Source of the DNA: Azospirillum griseum
GTDB lineage: Bacteria > Pseudomonadota > Alphaproteobacteria > Azospirillales > Azospirillaceae
Assembly (NCBI RefSeq): GCF_003966125.1
Contig: NZ_RXMA01000002.1
Location: 124,001 to 188,000 of the forward strand
Direction of reading: 5' to 3'
DNA: 64,000 nucleotides
Shown: positions 8,980-17,779 of the stretch, one piece after another
Layout: every line of letters starts with the position of its first letter
Numbering within the stretch: position 1 is the first letter of the stretch
The notes under the pieces: model-generated
The model's input: only the letters and a program-made list of their open reading frames with translations
What the model was told of the DNA's origin: nothing
Databases searched by the model: none
Translations under genes and position numbers: made by a program

Positions 8980-9623
8980 CCTCCTCCCCCATCCCCGACC
9001 GCGCCGCGCCGGACGACGCCGAGGACGACCGCACGTCGGACGTTCTGTCCCATTTCCGCGCCAATCTGCCCGCCGATGCGGTGTCTCTGGGCGATCTGAT
9101 CCAGGCGTTGGGCGACCGCTCGCTCGGGACCATCCTGCTGGCCCTATCGCTGCCCACCATCGCGCCGGTTCCGTTGGGCGTGTCCTGCCTGTTCGACCTG
9201 CCGATCCTGCTCTACACCGCGCAACTGGCCTTTGGGTCGCGCGGCGCACGGCTGCCCGATTGGCTGCTGAAACGGTCGGTCAGCCGCAAGATGGCCGCGC
9301 GCACGCTCGACGCCGCCATGCCGCGCCTGATCGGCATCGAAAAGCTGCTGAAACCGCGCAACCACCGCCTCGCCACCATCGACCGCGAACGCTGGTTCGG
9401 GCTGCTGCTGTTCATCCTGACGCTGACCTGCATCGTGCCGCTGCCGTTGACCGGCTGGCTGCCGGGCTTTGCCCTGGTGCTGATCTCGTTGGGCCTGATC
9501 GAGCGCGACGGGGCGGCCATCGGGGTCGGGTTGGGCCTGACCGTGGCGGCGTTGGTGTTTTTCCTGCTGGTCGCCAGCGGGTTGTCATACGCGGGTCATC
9601 AACTTCTGGCAGCTACGGGGTAA
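8976..9623 (+). CDS. exoD: ExoD-family membrane protein
   Basis: 215 aa. The gene starts at a GTG that overlaps the ABC-F stop (GTGA), with GGAGG just upstream, implying translational coupling. After a ~30-residue polar N-terminus comes the ExoD core: SLGDLIQALGDRSLGTILLA, a Pro-rich hydrophobic stretch (LPTIAPVPLGVSCLFDLPIL) and three or four further membrane helices towards the C-terminus. ExoD was first described in Sinorhizobium as affecting exopolysaccharide production; its biochemical activity is unknown. Coupling to an ABC-F gene is not an obvious functional link. Confidence 0.88.
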   Translation: MTSSPIPDRAAPDDAEDDRTSDVLSHFRANLPADAVSLGDLIQALGDRSLGTILLALSLPTIAPVPLGVSCLFDLPILLYTAQLAFGSRGARLPDWLLKRSVSRKMAARTLDAAMPRLIGIEKLLKPRNHRLATIDRERWFGLLLFILTLTCIVPLPLTGWLPGFALVLISLGLIERDGAAIGVGLGLTVAALVFFLLVASGLSYAGHQLLAATG

Positions 9624-9696
9624 GGGGTTGGCCTGACCGGGATCGGACGACCGGGATCGGGCGGCCCCGCCCACCCGCTGGACCGGAGCACCCACC

Positions 9697-10314
9697 GTGA
9701 CCGTCACGCCCGCCTCGCCCGCCGCATCCCACAGGCCCGCCACACAGGGCGATTCAGCCGCCGCCGCGTGGCTGTTCTTCAAACGCTGGCTGGCCGACCC
9801 CTGGGCGATGGGATCCATCGCGCCGTCGTCCGCCGCGCTGCGCCGTTTGATCGGCTCCAACATCCAGCGCACGCCCGATCAATTGGTGGTGGAGTTCGGC
9901 GGCGGCACCGGGGCCGTCACCCGCGCGATCCTGGAGGCCGGGGTTCCCGCCAACAAGCTGGTCAGCTTCGAGATCGATGGCGAACTGGCCGATTACCTTG
10001 GCAACCGTTACCCCGACATCACCGTGTTCCGCGAGGATTGCCGCAAGGCCGCGTCGCTGCTGGGGGCGGAGCAGACCGGCAAGGTCGGGACCGTGGTGAT
10101 CGGCATCCCGATGATCACCTTCCCGCTGGAATTTCAGCGCGAGGTGATCGACGCCACCTTCACCATCCTGCAACCGGGTGGCCGTTTCCTGCTCTACAGC
10201 TTCATGCCCCATTCGCCGCTGAACCGGGCGGCGCTGGGGTTGCGGGGCAAGCGCCTGGGCTTCACCCCGTTCAACCTGCCGCCCGCCTCCGTCTGGGGCT
10301 ATTGGCGGGGGTGA
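9697..10314 (+). CDS. Class I SAM methyltransferase, phospholipid N-methyltransferase-like
   Basis: 205 aa with a GTG start. The N-terminal FFKRWLADPWAMGSIAPSS element is characteristic of the PmtA/COG3963 group, followed by the SAM-binding motif I VVEFGGGTGAVT, an acidic residue after strand 2 (FEID) and VGTVVIGIPMITFP as motif II. Members methylate phosphatidylethanolamine towards phosphatidylcholine, or closely related substrates. The assignment to lipid substrates is by similarity only; ubiquinone-type or other small-molecule methylation cannot be excluded. It stands alone between exoD and the convergent LprI-like gene. Confidence 0.75.
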   Translation: MTVTPASPAASHRPATQGDSAAAAWLFFKRWLADPWAMGSIAPSSAALRRLIGSNIQRTPDQLVVEFGGGTGAVTRAILEAGVPANKLVSFEIDGELADYLGNRYPDITVFREDCRKAASLLGAEQTGKVGTVVIGIPMITFPLEFQREVIDATFTILQPGGRFLLYSFMPHSPLNRAALGLRGKRLGFTPFNLPPASVWGYWRG

Positions 10315-10323
10315 TCGGAGGGG

Positions 10324-10354
10324 TTTGGGGTGGGCATGGCCAGCCCACCCCAAA
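10324..10354. other. Strong convergent intergenic hairpin
   Basis: A perfect 12-bp stem (TTTGGGGTGGGC / GCCCACCCCAAA) with a 7-nt loop lies between the stops of the methyltransferase (+) and the LprI-like gene (-). The T runs are on the 5' side of the stem in both directions, so it is not a textbook intrinsic terminator, but it may block 3' exonucleases or aid termination. Confidence 0.7.
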
Positions 10355-10376
10355 AATCATGATATCCTGTGATGGA

Positions 10377-10823
10377 TCAGGGCTTGATCGCGTTGTCCAG
10401 GGCCTTGGCCTGCTCGGTGGTCACGCGGGTCAGGCAATTCAGGATCACCAACCCGCTCATGCTGCCGTCGCGATACAGGCCATCGCCCTCCCATTCGCAC
10501 ATGGCGTCACGGTATTTCAGCCACGCCCGTTGCGCGTCGAGCAGAAGGGCGCGGGCCTTGTCGTCCGGCATCTCCTTGCGCGCCGCCTGATAGGCGGTGT
10601 TGAGCGCCTTGTCAGCCTGCCGGAACTCCGCCGCCGCGCAGATCTTCAACGACAGCATGTTGGCGTCGCAATCCTTGGGGCGTGGCTCGGCCGGTTGGGC
10701 CAGAACCCGTTGCGCCAGCCCCGGCCCGTCCGCCGCTTGGCCGGTTCCAACCGTTGCGCACAGCGTCACGCTGAGCAGCGCCGTGCCCGCCATCCACCGC
10801 ACCGTCCGTGTCCTGGTCGTCAT
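10377..10823 (-). CDS. Secreted LprI-like (DUF1311) protein
   Basis: 148 aa with a signal peptide (positively charged start, hydrophobic core, cleavage near GQAADG). The mature part has the DUF1311/LprI pattern: CAAAEFRQADKALNTAYQAA, then LLLDAQRAWLKYRDAMCEWE, with paired cysteines expected to form disulfides in the periplasm. In mycobacteria LprI inhibits lysozyme, but most proteobacterial members are uncharacterised, so a lysozyme-inhibitor role here is only a possibility. It is the last of three leftward genes after yibQ and the HMA protein. Confidence 0.82.
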   Translation of the reverse strand: MTTRTRTVRWMAGTALLSVTLCATVGTGQAADGPGLAQRVLAQPAEPRPKDCDANMLSLKICAAAEFRQADKALNTAYQAARKEMPDDKARALLLDAQRAWLKYRDAMCEWEGDGLYRDGSMSGLVILNCLTRVTTEQAKALDNAIKP

Positions 10824-10860
10824 TCCCCTGCCCTTCCTTCACCGGTTTCCAACACGGCGG

Positions 10861-11064
10861 TCACGCGGTGCCAACGAAATCGAACCCGGCGTCCTCGACC
10901 GCCTGACGAACCACATCCTCCGCAATGCCCCCATCGACCATCACCCGGCCGGAGGCCAGATCGACGGTGACGGCGGCGTTCGGGGCCGCCTTGACGATGG
11001 CGTTCGACACCGACCGGGCGCAGCCGCCGCAGGTCATCCCATCCACCTTGTACGCGTCGGCCAT
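10861..11064 (-). CDS. Heavy-metal-associated (HMA) domain protein, CopZ-like
   Basis: 67 aa consisting of a single HMA fold. The metal loop GMTCGGCARSV gives the CxxC pair that binds Cu(I) or a similar soft metal, and the beta-alpha-beta-beta-alpha-beta pattern is complete (AVTVDLASGRVMVDG, then VRQAVEDAGFDF). Such proteins act as cytoplasmic copper chaperones, usually beside a P-type ATPase. None is present here; the neighbours are the deacetylase and the LprI-like protein, so the partner must be elsewhere. The start is the ATG at 11064, preceded by AGGAGAATTTCGAG. Confidence 0.9.
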   Translation of the reverse strand: MADAYKVDGMTCGGCARSVSNAIVKAAPNAAVTVDLASGRVMVDGGIAEDVVRQAVEDAGFDFVGTA

Positions 11065-11124
11065 CTCGAAATTCTCCTGTTTGGCAAGGGCCTTAAAAGG
11101 GCTTGACGGCTTGGGTCAGCGCCG

Positions 11125-12255
11125 TCAGCCGCCCGCGTGATGGGCGCGCACCACGGCGCTGACCGGAACCAGACTGAAGCCACGCTTTTGCACGTCCGGC
11201 AGCCAGGACGCCAGAGCCTCGAATGTCGCATCGTGCGGGTGGCCGATGGCGATGGCGTAGCCCTGCTGCTTGGCCACCGTCTCCACCTTGCCCAATTGGG
11301 CGCGGATCGCCCCCACCGCCGGGATGTTGTCGAGAAACACGTCGCGCCCGGCAAAGGGCATGTTGAGGTCCTGGGCGATGCCCAACCCGGCGCTGTGCGG
11401 CGTCGTCTTGCTGTCCAGCCACAACAGACCCCGGCGGTGCAGCTCCGCCAGAACCGGCGACAGCGCGGAACGGTCGGCGGTGAAGCGGCTGCCCATGTGG
11501 TTGTTGACGCCGACATAGCCGTCGAAACTGTCCAGGGCGGCGCGGGCGCGGCGCAGGATCTCGGTCTTGTCGAGCCGGACCAGCAGCGCGTCGGGACCGG
11601 GGTCGGCGTCCACGCTGGGTTCCATCGGCATGTGCAGCATCAATTCATGCCCGTTGGCGCGGGCGGCCTGGGTCTGCCCCGCCAACTCGCGGGCGTAGGG
11701 CAACCAGGACAGCGTCAGCGGCCCCGGCAAACCGGCCATTTTGGTGGAGCGCTTGCGGTCCAGCCCCATGTCGTCGATGACCACGGCGATGACCGGACGG
11801 CCCGGTGCCACCGCCTTCACCGGCACGGCGAAGCGTCGCCACGGGGCGGCGTTGCCGGACGGCGGTTGAACCGCAGGCAAAGGAACGGAGGGCGGGACCG
11901 GCGGGGGCAACAGGGCAACCGTCCCCTTGCCCGGCGGGTCGGACGCCTCCGCGACGCTGCCCGCGTCCGGTTCGGTGATGACCGGGGCAGCGGGCGGCGG
12001 GACCACCGGCGGGGAGACGGCGGCGGACACCGGAGGGCGAGCCGGAACCGGCGGCGGCAAGGGGGCAACCGGGGCGGCAACCGCCGGGGGCTTGGCCATG
12101 GACACCGGTTTCGGCTCCGGTTGGCCCATCAACCAGGACACGCCCAACCCCAACGCGAACACCCCCGCCACGGCGGCCAGCGCCAGCGCCACCGGATTCG
12201 TCGCCACGGCGGGCAAGGCGATCCGTGATTTTTTGCGAGGCACCTTGCGGGCCAT
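11125..12255 (-). CDS. Divergent polysaccharide deacetylase (YibQ family)
   Basis: About 376 aa. A short basic N-terminus is followed by one membrane anchor (residues ~15-40), a long Pro/Ala/Val-rich linker to about residue 145, and a C-terminal domain with the family landmarks: VIAVVIDDMGLD (catalytic-type Asp pair), HELMLHMPMEP, NNHMGSRFTAD and AIGHPHDATFEAL. This is the NodB-like fold of the YibQ/DUF610 group, anchored at the periplasmic face. Substrate is unproven; a cell-wall glycan is assumed. In many alphaproteobacteria it follows ctpA and envC, but here it heads a small unrelated group. I prefer the ATG at 12255; an in-frame ATG at 12270 is also possible. Confidence 0.85.
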   Translation of the reverse strand: MARKVPRKKSRIALPAVATNPVALALAAVAGVFALGLGVSWLMGQPEPKPVSMAKPPAVAAPVAPLPPPVPARPPVSAAVSPPVVPPPAAPVITEPDAGSVAEASDPPGKGTVALLPPPVPPSVPLPAVQPPSGNAAPWRRFAVPVKAVAPGRPVIAVVIDDMGLDRKRSTKMAGLPGPLTLSWLPYARELAGQTQAARANGHELMLHMPMEPSVDADPGPDALLVRLDKTEILRRARAALDSFDGYVGVNNHMGSRFTADRSALSPVLAELHRRGLLWLDSKTTPHSAGLGIAQDLNMPFAGRDVFLDNIPAVGAIRAQLGKVETVAKQQGYAIAIGHPHDATFEALASWLPDVQKRGFSLVPVSAVVRAHHAGG

Positions 12256-12371
12256 GGCGGCGACGTCCATAGCTGATCAAATCGTTGCGGCAGAGTGGCA
12301 CCACGTCCGCGCCGCCGCAATCGCCCTTTCTCCCGCTCGACCACCCCACCCGCCAGAGGTTCCCGCTTCCC

Positions 12372-12833
12372 ATGCGCCCGCAACCGATTCCGCTGGTGCT
12401 TGCCGCGTTCCTCGCCAGCCTGTCCGCCCCGGCTCTCGCCGCCACCGAACTGCGCTGCCCACCCAGCCTGATGGTGCAGGCGCAACCCGACGCGCCCAGC
12501 GGCTGGTCGCCCTACCCCGGCAAGGACAGCCACCCCCTGGTCGGCGTGACCATCATCGAGGGCGACCGCGCCGCGCAGATGGCCTCCGCCTCCCCCGTCA
12601 CGCTGGCCCCGGACCGCGAGGTGCGACGAGGCCGATCCATGATCCAGGTGTGGGAGTTTCCCGGCGCGCGGAAGGAAAACGTCTTTTTGTTGTGCCGCTA
12701 CCGCAACACCCAGGCGACGCTGGCCGCCGACCTGCCGCGCGGCGTGCGCCGCTGCACGGTGACGCTGGAATTGGACGCGCGCGGGGAATGGGTGCCGGAG
12801 CCGAAAGGCCCGATCCAAACCGATTGCCGGTGA
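12372..12833 (+). CDS. Small secreted protein, STY0301-like
   Basis: 153 aa from ATG 12372, with a clean signal peptide (MRPQPIPLVLAAFLASLSAP, cleavage near ALAA). The mature part holds CPPSL, GWSPYPGKDSHPLVGVTI, FLLCRYRNTQATL and PRGVRRCTVTLE, with four cysteines positioned to form disulfides. The pattern resembles the STY0301 family of small exported proteins of unknown function. It is divergent from the YibQ gene across a ~115-bp gap and lies upstream of trpG, to which it has no evident link. Confidence 0.7.
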   Translation: MRPQPIPLVLAAFLASLSAPALAATELRCPPSLMVQAQPDAPSGWSPYPGKDSHPLVGVTIIEGDRAAQMASASPVTLAPDREVRRGRSMIQVWEFPGARKENVFLLCRYRNTQATLAADLPRGVRRCTVTLELDARGEWVPEPKGPIQTDCR

Positions 12834-12953
12834 CGGTTGCGCGCCTGATTGCGCGGAAACGACCGCCCAAGGCTGGAAATCCACCCGATCAGCCGTTAGG
12901 GTGTCGCACAGGTTGGAACGGGGCCGGAACGGCGAAGGCATAAGGCGACGCGC

Positions 12954-13547
12954 ATGCTGCTGCTCATCGACAATTACGACAGCTTTACCTACAACCTCGT
13001 CCATTATCTGGGCGAGCTGGGTGCCGACGTGCAGGTGCGCCGCAACGACGCCTTGACCGTGGACGAGGCGATGGCCCTGCGCCCGTCGGGCATCGTGCTG
13101 TCGCCCGGCCCCTGCGATCCCGATCAGGCGGGCATCTGCCTGCCGCTGATCGACGCGGCGGCCACGGCGCGCATCCCGCTGATGGGCGTGTGCCTGGGCC
13201 ATCAATCCATCGGCCAGGCCTTTGGCGGCCGGGTGATCCGCGCGCCGCTGCCGATGCACGGCAAGGTGGACAGCATGATCCACCAGGGGCGCGGCGTGCT
13301 GGCTGGTCTGCCCAGCCCCTTCCGCGCCACCCGCTACCACTCGCTGATCGTCGAGCGGTCCAGCCTGCCCGATTGCCTGGAGGTGACGGGGGAGACGGCG
13401 GACGGCCTCATCATGGCGCTGGCCCACCGCGACCTGCCGATCCACGGCGTGCAGTTCCACCCGGAAAGCATCGAAAGCGAACACGGCCACAAGATCCTTG
13501 GCAATTTCCTGGATCTGACCCGCCCCCGGCTGGAGAACGCGGCATGA
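12954..13547 (+). CDS. trpG: Anthranilate synthase component II (glutamine amidotransferase)
   Basis: 197 aa, class I glutamine amidotransferase that feeds ammonia to the chorismate-binding subunit. [20 protein letters not shown], the [12 protein letters not shown] oxyanion region, nucleophile Cys in [10 protein letters not shown] and the His/Glu pair in [14 protein letters not shown] are all intact. Because trpD and trpC follow with ATGA overlaps, tryptophan synthesis is the main role, but such subunits may also serve p-aminobenzoate synthesis (PabA). The large subunit trpE is not in the window. AAGG lies about 8 nt before the ATG. Confidence 0.95.
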   Translation: MLLLIDNYDSFTYNLVHYLGELGADVQVRRNDALTVDEAMALRPSGIVLSPGPCDPDQAGICLPLIDAAATARIPLMGVCLGHQSIGQAFGGRVIRAPLPMHGKVDSMIHQGRGVLAGLPSPFRATRYHSLIVERSSLPDCLEVTGETADGLIMALAHRDLPIHGVQFHPESIESEHGHKILGNFLDLTRPRLENAA

Positions 13548-14596
13548 GCGCGCACGGCCACGGCGGCGACATCGCTGACATGAAATCCATCCTCGCCCGC
13601 GTCGCCTCCGGTGCCACGCTGACGGAGGAACAGGCCGGGTTGGCCTTTGACATCATCATGTCGGGCAACGCCACCCCGTCGCAGATGGGCGGATTCCTGA
13701 TGGCGCTGCGCGTGCGCGGCGAAACGGTGGACGAGATCACCGGGGCCGCCCGCGTCATGCGCGGCAAGGCCATCGCGGTGGACGCGCCCGTCGGGGCCAT
13801 CGACACCTGCGGAACCGGCGGCGATGGGGCCAGCACCTACAACATCTCCACCGCCGCCGCGCTTGTGGTGTCGGCCTGCGGGATTCCGGTGGCCAAGCAC
13901 GGCAACCGCGCCATCTCCTCCAAATCGGGCGCGGCGGACGTGCTGAGCGCGCTGGGCGTCAATCTGGATTGCGACCTGTCGCTGGTGCGCAAGGCGCTGT
14001 GGGAGGCCGGGATCGCCTTCCTGATGGCCCCGCGCCACCATCTGGCCATGCGCAACGTCGGCCCGACGCGGGTCGAGCTGGGCACCCGCACCATCTTCAA
14101 CCTGATGGGGCCCCTGTCCAACCCGGCGACGACCAAGCGCCAGCTTCTGGGCGTGTTCGCCAAGCAATGGGTCGAACCGCTGGCCCAGGTGCTCAAGCGT
14201 CTGGGGTCGGACACGGCGTGGGTCGTCCATGGCTCCGATGGGTTGGACGAGATCACCACCACCGGTCCCAGCACGGTGGCCCAGTTGAAGGACGGGGCCG
14301 TCACCGTGTTCGAGATCGCGCCGGAGGATGTCGGCTTGCCGCGCGCCACGCTGGAGGATCTGCGCGGCGGCGACGCCCAGACCAACGCGGCGGCCATCCA
14401 CGCCCTGTTCGATGGCGCGCCCGGCCCCTACCGCGACATCGTGCTGTTGAACGCCGCCGCCGCCCTGCTGGTGGCGGGCAAGGCCGACACGCTGAAAGAC
14501 GGTGTGGCGCTGGCCGCCGCCGCCATCGACAGCGGGGGTGCGCGCGAGCGCCTGCGCCGTCTGGTCGCCATCACCAACGAGGTTGTTTCGGCATGA
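13544..14596 (+). CDS. trpD: Anthranilate phosphoribosyltransferase
   Basis: 350 aa, cytoplasmic; joins anthranilate to PRPP, the second step of tryptophan synthesis. The PRPP-binding loop [32 protein letters not shown] and the [20 protein letters not shown] region mark the family clearly. The ATG overlaps the trpG stop (ATGA), so translation is coupled; an alternative start 12 codons later (MKSILARV) would match the shorter N-terminus of some homologues. It ends by overlapping trpC in the same way. Confidence 0.97.
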   Translation: MSAHGHGGDIADMKSILARVASGATLTEEQAGLAFDIIMSGNATPSQMGGFLMALRVRGETVDEITGAARVMRGKAIAVDAPVGAIDTCGTGGDGASTYNISTAAALVVSACGIPVAKHGNRAISSKSGAADVLSALGVNLDCDLSLVRKALWEAGIAFLMAPRHHLAMRNVGPTRVELGTRTIFNLMGPLSNPATTKRQLLGVFAKQWVEPLAQVLKRLGSDTAWVVHGSDGLDEITTTGPSTVAQLKDGAVTVFEIAPEDVGLPRATLEDLRGGDAQTNAAAIHALFDGAPGPYRDIVLLNAAAALLVAGKADTLKDGVALAAAAIDSGGARERLRRLVAITNEVVSA

Positions 14597-15387
14597 GCGA
14601 CGTTCTCGACCGCATCAACGCGGACAAGCGCGCCCTGGTCGCCGCCCGCAAGGCCGCCCGCCCGCTGGCGGCGGTGGAGGAGGCGGCGCGTGCCGCCGAC
14701 CCGACGCGCGGCTTCATCGACGCCCTGCGCCGCACGGTGGCCAGCGGGCGTTATGGCCTGATCGCCGAGATCAAAAAGGCCAGCCCGTCCAAGGGCCTGA
14801 TCCGCGCCGATTTCGATCCGCCGGCACTGGCCCAGGCCTACCGCGCCGGTGGGGCGACCTGCCTGTCGGTGCTGACCGACGAGCCGTATTTCCAGGGCAA
14901 GGACGACTATCTGGTCGCCGCCCGCGCCGCCGTCGATCTGCCGGTGCTGCGCAAGGATTTCATGGTCGATCCCTATCAGATCGTCGAGGCGCGCGCGCTG
15001 GGGGCCGACGCCATCCTCATCATCATGGCCTCGCTGTCCGACGCCCAGGCCGCCGAGATCGAGGACGCCGCCATCGCCCAGGGGCTGGACGTGCTGGTGG
15101 AGGTCCACAACCGCGAGGAGCTGGACCGCGCGCTGGCGCTGAAAACCCCCTTGCTGGGGGTGAACAACCGCAATCTGAAGACTCTGGCCGTCGACATCGC
15201 GACGACGGAGGAGTTGGCCGCCCATGTCCCCGCCGACCGCACGCTGGTGGCCGAAAGCGGCCTGTACAGCCCGGCGGATCTGACGCGGATGGCGGCGGTC
15301 GGGGCGCGTTGCTTCCTGGTTGGCGAATCGCTGATGCGCCAGTCCGACGTCACCGCCGCCACCCGCGCGCTGCTGGCGCAGGGCTGA
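14593..15387 (+). CDS. trpC: Indole-3-glycerol phosphate synthase
   Basis: 264 aa TIM barrel that closes CdRP to indole-3-glycerol phosphate. Seen: [15 protein letters not shown] with the catalytic lysine, [49 protein letters not shown] and VAESGL with the phosphate-binding end. It is a monofunctional TrpC without the TrpF fusion found in enterics. The ATG overlaps the trpD stop. The next gene starts only 6 bp later, so transcription continues into the GNAT and moa genes. Confidence 0.97.
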   Translation: MSDVLDRINADKRALVAARKAARPLAAVEEAARAADPTRGFIDALRRTVASGRYGLIAEIKKASPSKGLIRADFDPPALAQAYRAGGATCLSVLTDEPYFQGKDDYLVAARAAVDLPVLRKDFMVDPYQIVEARALGADAILIIMASLSDAQAAEIEDAAIAQGLDVLVEVHNREELDRALALKTPLLGVNNRNLKTLAVDIATTEELAAHVPADRTLVAESGLYSPADLTRMAAVGARCFLVGESLMRQSDVTAATRALLAQG

Positions 15388-15393
15388 CGCGCG

Positions 15394-15864
15394 ATGACCG
15401 CCAGCGCCGTCACCATCGCCCAGGAAAGCCCGCGCCAGCCCGACGCGGTGGCGCTGGTCGCCGCACTCGACGCCTATCTGAAAGAACGCTACGCCGACGA
15501 CACCTGCCACCTGCTCGACATCGAGTCGCTGGCGGCGGACGATGTGCGCTTCTTCCTCGCCCGCCGGGACGATGATGGGCAGGCGGTCGGCTGTGCGGCG
15601 CTGCGCGTCGATCCGTCGGGTTATGGCGAGGTCAAGCGGATGTTCGTGTCGCCTCAGGCGCGCGGTGGGCGGATCGGCGAACGGTTGCTCGACCGGCTGG
15701 TTGAACAGGCCCGCGCGGAGGGTTTGACCGCCCTGCTGCTGGAAACCGGCATCCACCAGCCCGAAGCGGTGGCGCTCTACCGCAAGGCCGGATTCGCCGC
15801 GCGCGGTCCCTACGCCGATTACCCCGACATCCCCGAAAGCCTGTTCATGGAGCGTCCGCTGTGA
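15394..15864 (+). CDS. GNAT-family N-acetyltransferase inserted between trpC and moaC
   Basis: 156 aa with the GNAT core: VGCAALRVD, then [24 protein letters not shown], which carries the acetyl-CoA pyrophosphate loop (Q/RxxGxG/A type), and [14 protein letters not shown] towards the end. It most resembles small acetyltransferases of unknown acceptor. It lies 6 bp after trpC and overlaps moaC by GTGA, so it is built into the operon even though it has no known part in tryptophan or molybdopterin synthesis. In related genomes moaC usually follows trpC directly (recalled, not checked here). Confidence 0.88.
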   Translation: MTASAVTIAQESPRQPDAVALVAALDAYLKERYADDTCHLLDIESLAADDVRFFLARRDDDGQAVGCAALRVDPSGYGEVKRMFVSPQARGGRIGERLLDRLVEQARAEGLTALLLETGIHQPEAVALYRKAGFAARGPYADYPDIPESLFMERPL

Positions 15865-16388
15865 GCGGTTTCACCCATTTTGACGCCGAAGGGCGCGCCG
15901 TGATGGTCGATGTCTCCGACAAGGCGGAGACCGAACGCACCGCCACCGCCGCCGCCACCGTGCGGATGCAGCCGGAGACCCTGCGCCTGATCCTGGAGGG
16001 CGGGGTCAAAAAGGGCGATGTCCTGTCGGTGGCCCGGCTGGCGGGCATCATGGGGGCCAAGCGCACGCCGGACCTGATCCCGCTGTGCCACCCGCTGGCG
16101 CTGACCTCCGTCAAGGTCGATCTGCGCTGCGACCCGGAACGCAACGCGGTGGACGTCACCGCCACCTGCAAGCTGAAGGGGCAGACCGGGGTGGAGATGG
16201 AGGCGTTGACCGCCGTCACCGTCGCCGCGCTGACCGTCTATGACATGTGCAAGGCGGTGGATCGCGGCATGACCATCACCGACGTGCGTCTGCTGCACAA
16301 GGCGGGCGGCAAAAGCGGCGTGTGGGACGCGTCCGGCACCCAGGCCGGTGACAGCGCAGCCAGCGAGTCCAACCCCGGAGCGGCCTGA
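15861..16388 (+). CDS. moaC: Cyclic pyranopterin monophosphate synthase
   Basis: 175 aa, GTG start overlapping the GNAT stop. MoaC converts the MoaA product to cyclic pyranopterin monophosphate, the first stable molybdenum-cofactor intermediate. Family marks: [53 protein letters not shown] and [20 protein letters not shown] with the catalytic Asp and Lys. The tail after GKSG is a short variable extension. It overlaps moeA (TGATG). Confidence 0.97.
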   Translation: MSGFTHFDAEGRAVMVDVSDKAETERTATAAATVRMQPETLRLILEGGVKKGDVLSVARLAGIMGAKRTPDLIPLCHPLALTSVKVDLRCDPERNAVDVTATCKLKGQTGVEMEALTAVTVAALTVYDMCKAVDRGMTITDVRLLHKAGGKSGVWDASGTQAGDSAASESNPGAA

Positions 16389-17617
16389 TGATCCCGGTCG
16401 CCGAGGCCCGCGCCCGCATCCTGTCGGCCTTTTCCGCCCTTCCGGCGGAAACCGTCGCGCTGCCGGACGCGCTGGGCCGCGTGCTGGCCGAACCGGTCGT
16501 CGCCCGGCTGACCCAACCGCCCTTTGACGCCGCCGCGATGGATGGCTGGGCGGTGCGCGCCGCCGACATCGCCGGGGCCAGCGCGGACCGCCCGGTGTCG
16601 TTGCGCCGCATCGGCGAATCCGCCGCCGGTCACGCCTTTTCCGGCATCCTGCGCGCGGGCGAGGCGGTGCGCATCTTCACCGGCGCGCCGATGCCCGGCG
16701 GGGCCACCGCCGTGGTGATGCAGGAGGATTGCGCCGACGACGACAGCGTCGTCCGGGTGGGCCGCGCCGTGACCGCCGGGCGCTACGTCCGACCGGCCGG
16801 GTTCGATTTTTCCGAACGCCAGGAGCTGATTCCCGCCGGGCGGCGGATGACGGCGCGCGATGTCGCGCTGGCCGCCGGGGCGAATGTGCCGTGGCTGAGC
16901 GTGCGGCGGCGGCCGCGCGTGGCGGTGCTGGCAACCGGCGACGAGATCGCCATGCCCGGCGACCCGCTGGGGCCGAGCCAGATCGTCAGCACCAACGCGC
17001 TGGGCCTGTGCGCGCTGATCGCCACCCAGGGCGGGACCGCGCTCAACCTCGGCATCGCCCGCGACAGCGCCGAAAGCGTCGCCGCCATGGCCGCCGGGGC
17101 GGTGGGCTGCGATCTGCTGGTGACGACGGGGGGAGCCGCCCAGGGCGATTACGACCTTGTGCGCGACGTGCTGGCCGACAAGGGCGTGTCGCTGGACGTG
17201 CACGCCATCGCCATGCGCCCGGGCAAGGCGCTGATGTTCGGTCGGGCCGGGTCGGTGCCGCTGCTGGGCTTGCCGGGCAACCCGGTCTCCACCGGCGTCA
17301 CCGGCGTTCTGTTCCTGCGCCCGATCCTGCGGGTGTTGCAGGGCTTGCCGCCGGACGATCCCGGCGGGCCGCAGCGCGCCCGGCTGACCACCGCGCTGAA
17401 GGCCAACGACCGGCGGCAGGACTACTTGCGCGCCACCCGGTCCACCGCCGCCGATGGTGCGGCGCTGGTCACGCCCTTCGCCCGCCAGGACAGCGCCATC
17501 ACCTCGCTCTTCGCCCAGGCCGATTGTCTGGTCGTCCGCCCGCCCCACGCCCCGGCGGCCCAACCGGGTGACATGGTGGAGATCGTTCCGCTGACCGGCG
17601 GATCCTGCAATCTCTGA
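16388..17617 (+). CDS. moeA: Molybdopterin molybdenumtransferase
   Basis: 409 aa. MoeA inserts molybdate into adenylylated molybdopterin, the last step of basic cofactor assembly. The N-terminal FDAAAMDGWAVRAADI, RIFTGAPMPGGATAVVMQED, the MoCF-binding core VLATGDEI and LVTTGGAAQGDYDLV, and PLLGLPGNPVSTGVT are present, followed by the C-terminal beta-barrel domain IV. The start codon overlaps the moaC stop by one base. With moaC it forms a Mo-cofactor pair attached to the trp operon, the usual alphaproteobacterial arrangement next to lexA. Confidence 0.97.
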   Translation: MIPVAEARARILSAFSALPAETVALPDALGRVLAEPVVARLTQPPFDAAAMDGWAVRAADIAGASADRPVSLRRIGESAAGHAFSGILRAGEAVRIFTGAPMPGGATAVVMQEDCADDDSVVRVGRAVTAGRYVRPAGFDFSERQELIPAGRRMTARDVALAAGANVPWLSVRRRPRVAVLATGDEIAMPGDPLGPSQIVSTNALGLCALIATQGGTALNLGIARDSAESVAAMAAGAVGCDLLVTTGGAAQGDYDLVRDVLADKGVSLDVHAIAMRPGKALMFGRAGSVPLLGLPGNPVSTGVTGVLFLRPILRVLQGLPPDDPGGPQRARLTTALKANDRRQDYLRATRSTAADGAALVTPFARQDSAITSLFAQADCLVVRPPHAPAAQPGDMVEIVPLTGGSCNL

Positions 17618-17692
17618 CCCGCGTGGCCGCTTTGACCCGTGTGGTTGAGCGGCGCTTGCGTCGCCTCCACAACCCAGACCCGATAATCCGCC

Positions 17693-17721
17693 TTGACGCG
17701 CGAACGGAACCAAACTAGAAC
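17693..17721 (+). promoter_or_regulatory. lexA promoter
   Basis: TTGACG (17693-17698), a 17-bp spacer and TAGAAC (17716-17721) make a good sigma-70-type promoter about 60 bp before the lexA ATG. The SOS box covers its -10 element. Confidence 0.7.
17707..17721. promoter_or_regulatory. Alphaproteobacterial SOS box (LexA operator)
   Basis: GAAC-CAAACTA-GAAC is an exact match to the GAAC-N7-GAAC (GTTC-N7-GTTC) operator used by alphaproteobacterial LexA. Its overlap with the lexA -10 element indicates autorepression. Confidence 0.88.
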
Positions 17722-17779
17722 ACAAGCTAACGTTTTGCTTTTGTTCTATCAATGATTTGGCGACCGCCGGGAGGCAACC

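Noticed and set aside
10324..10354. Bidirectional intrinsic terminator
   Set aside because: The stem is strong, but no T run follows it in either direction, so it is listed only as a hairpin.
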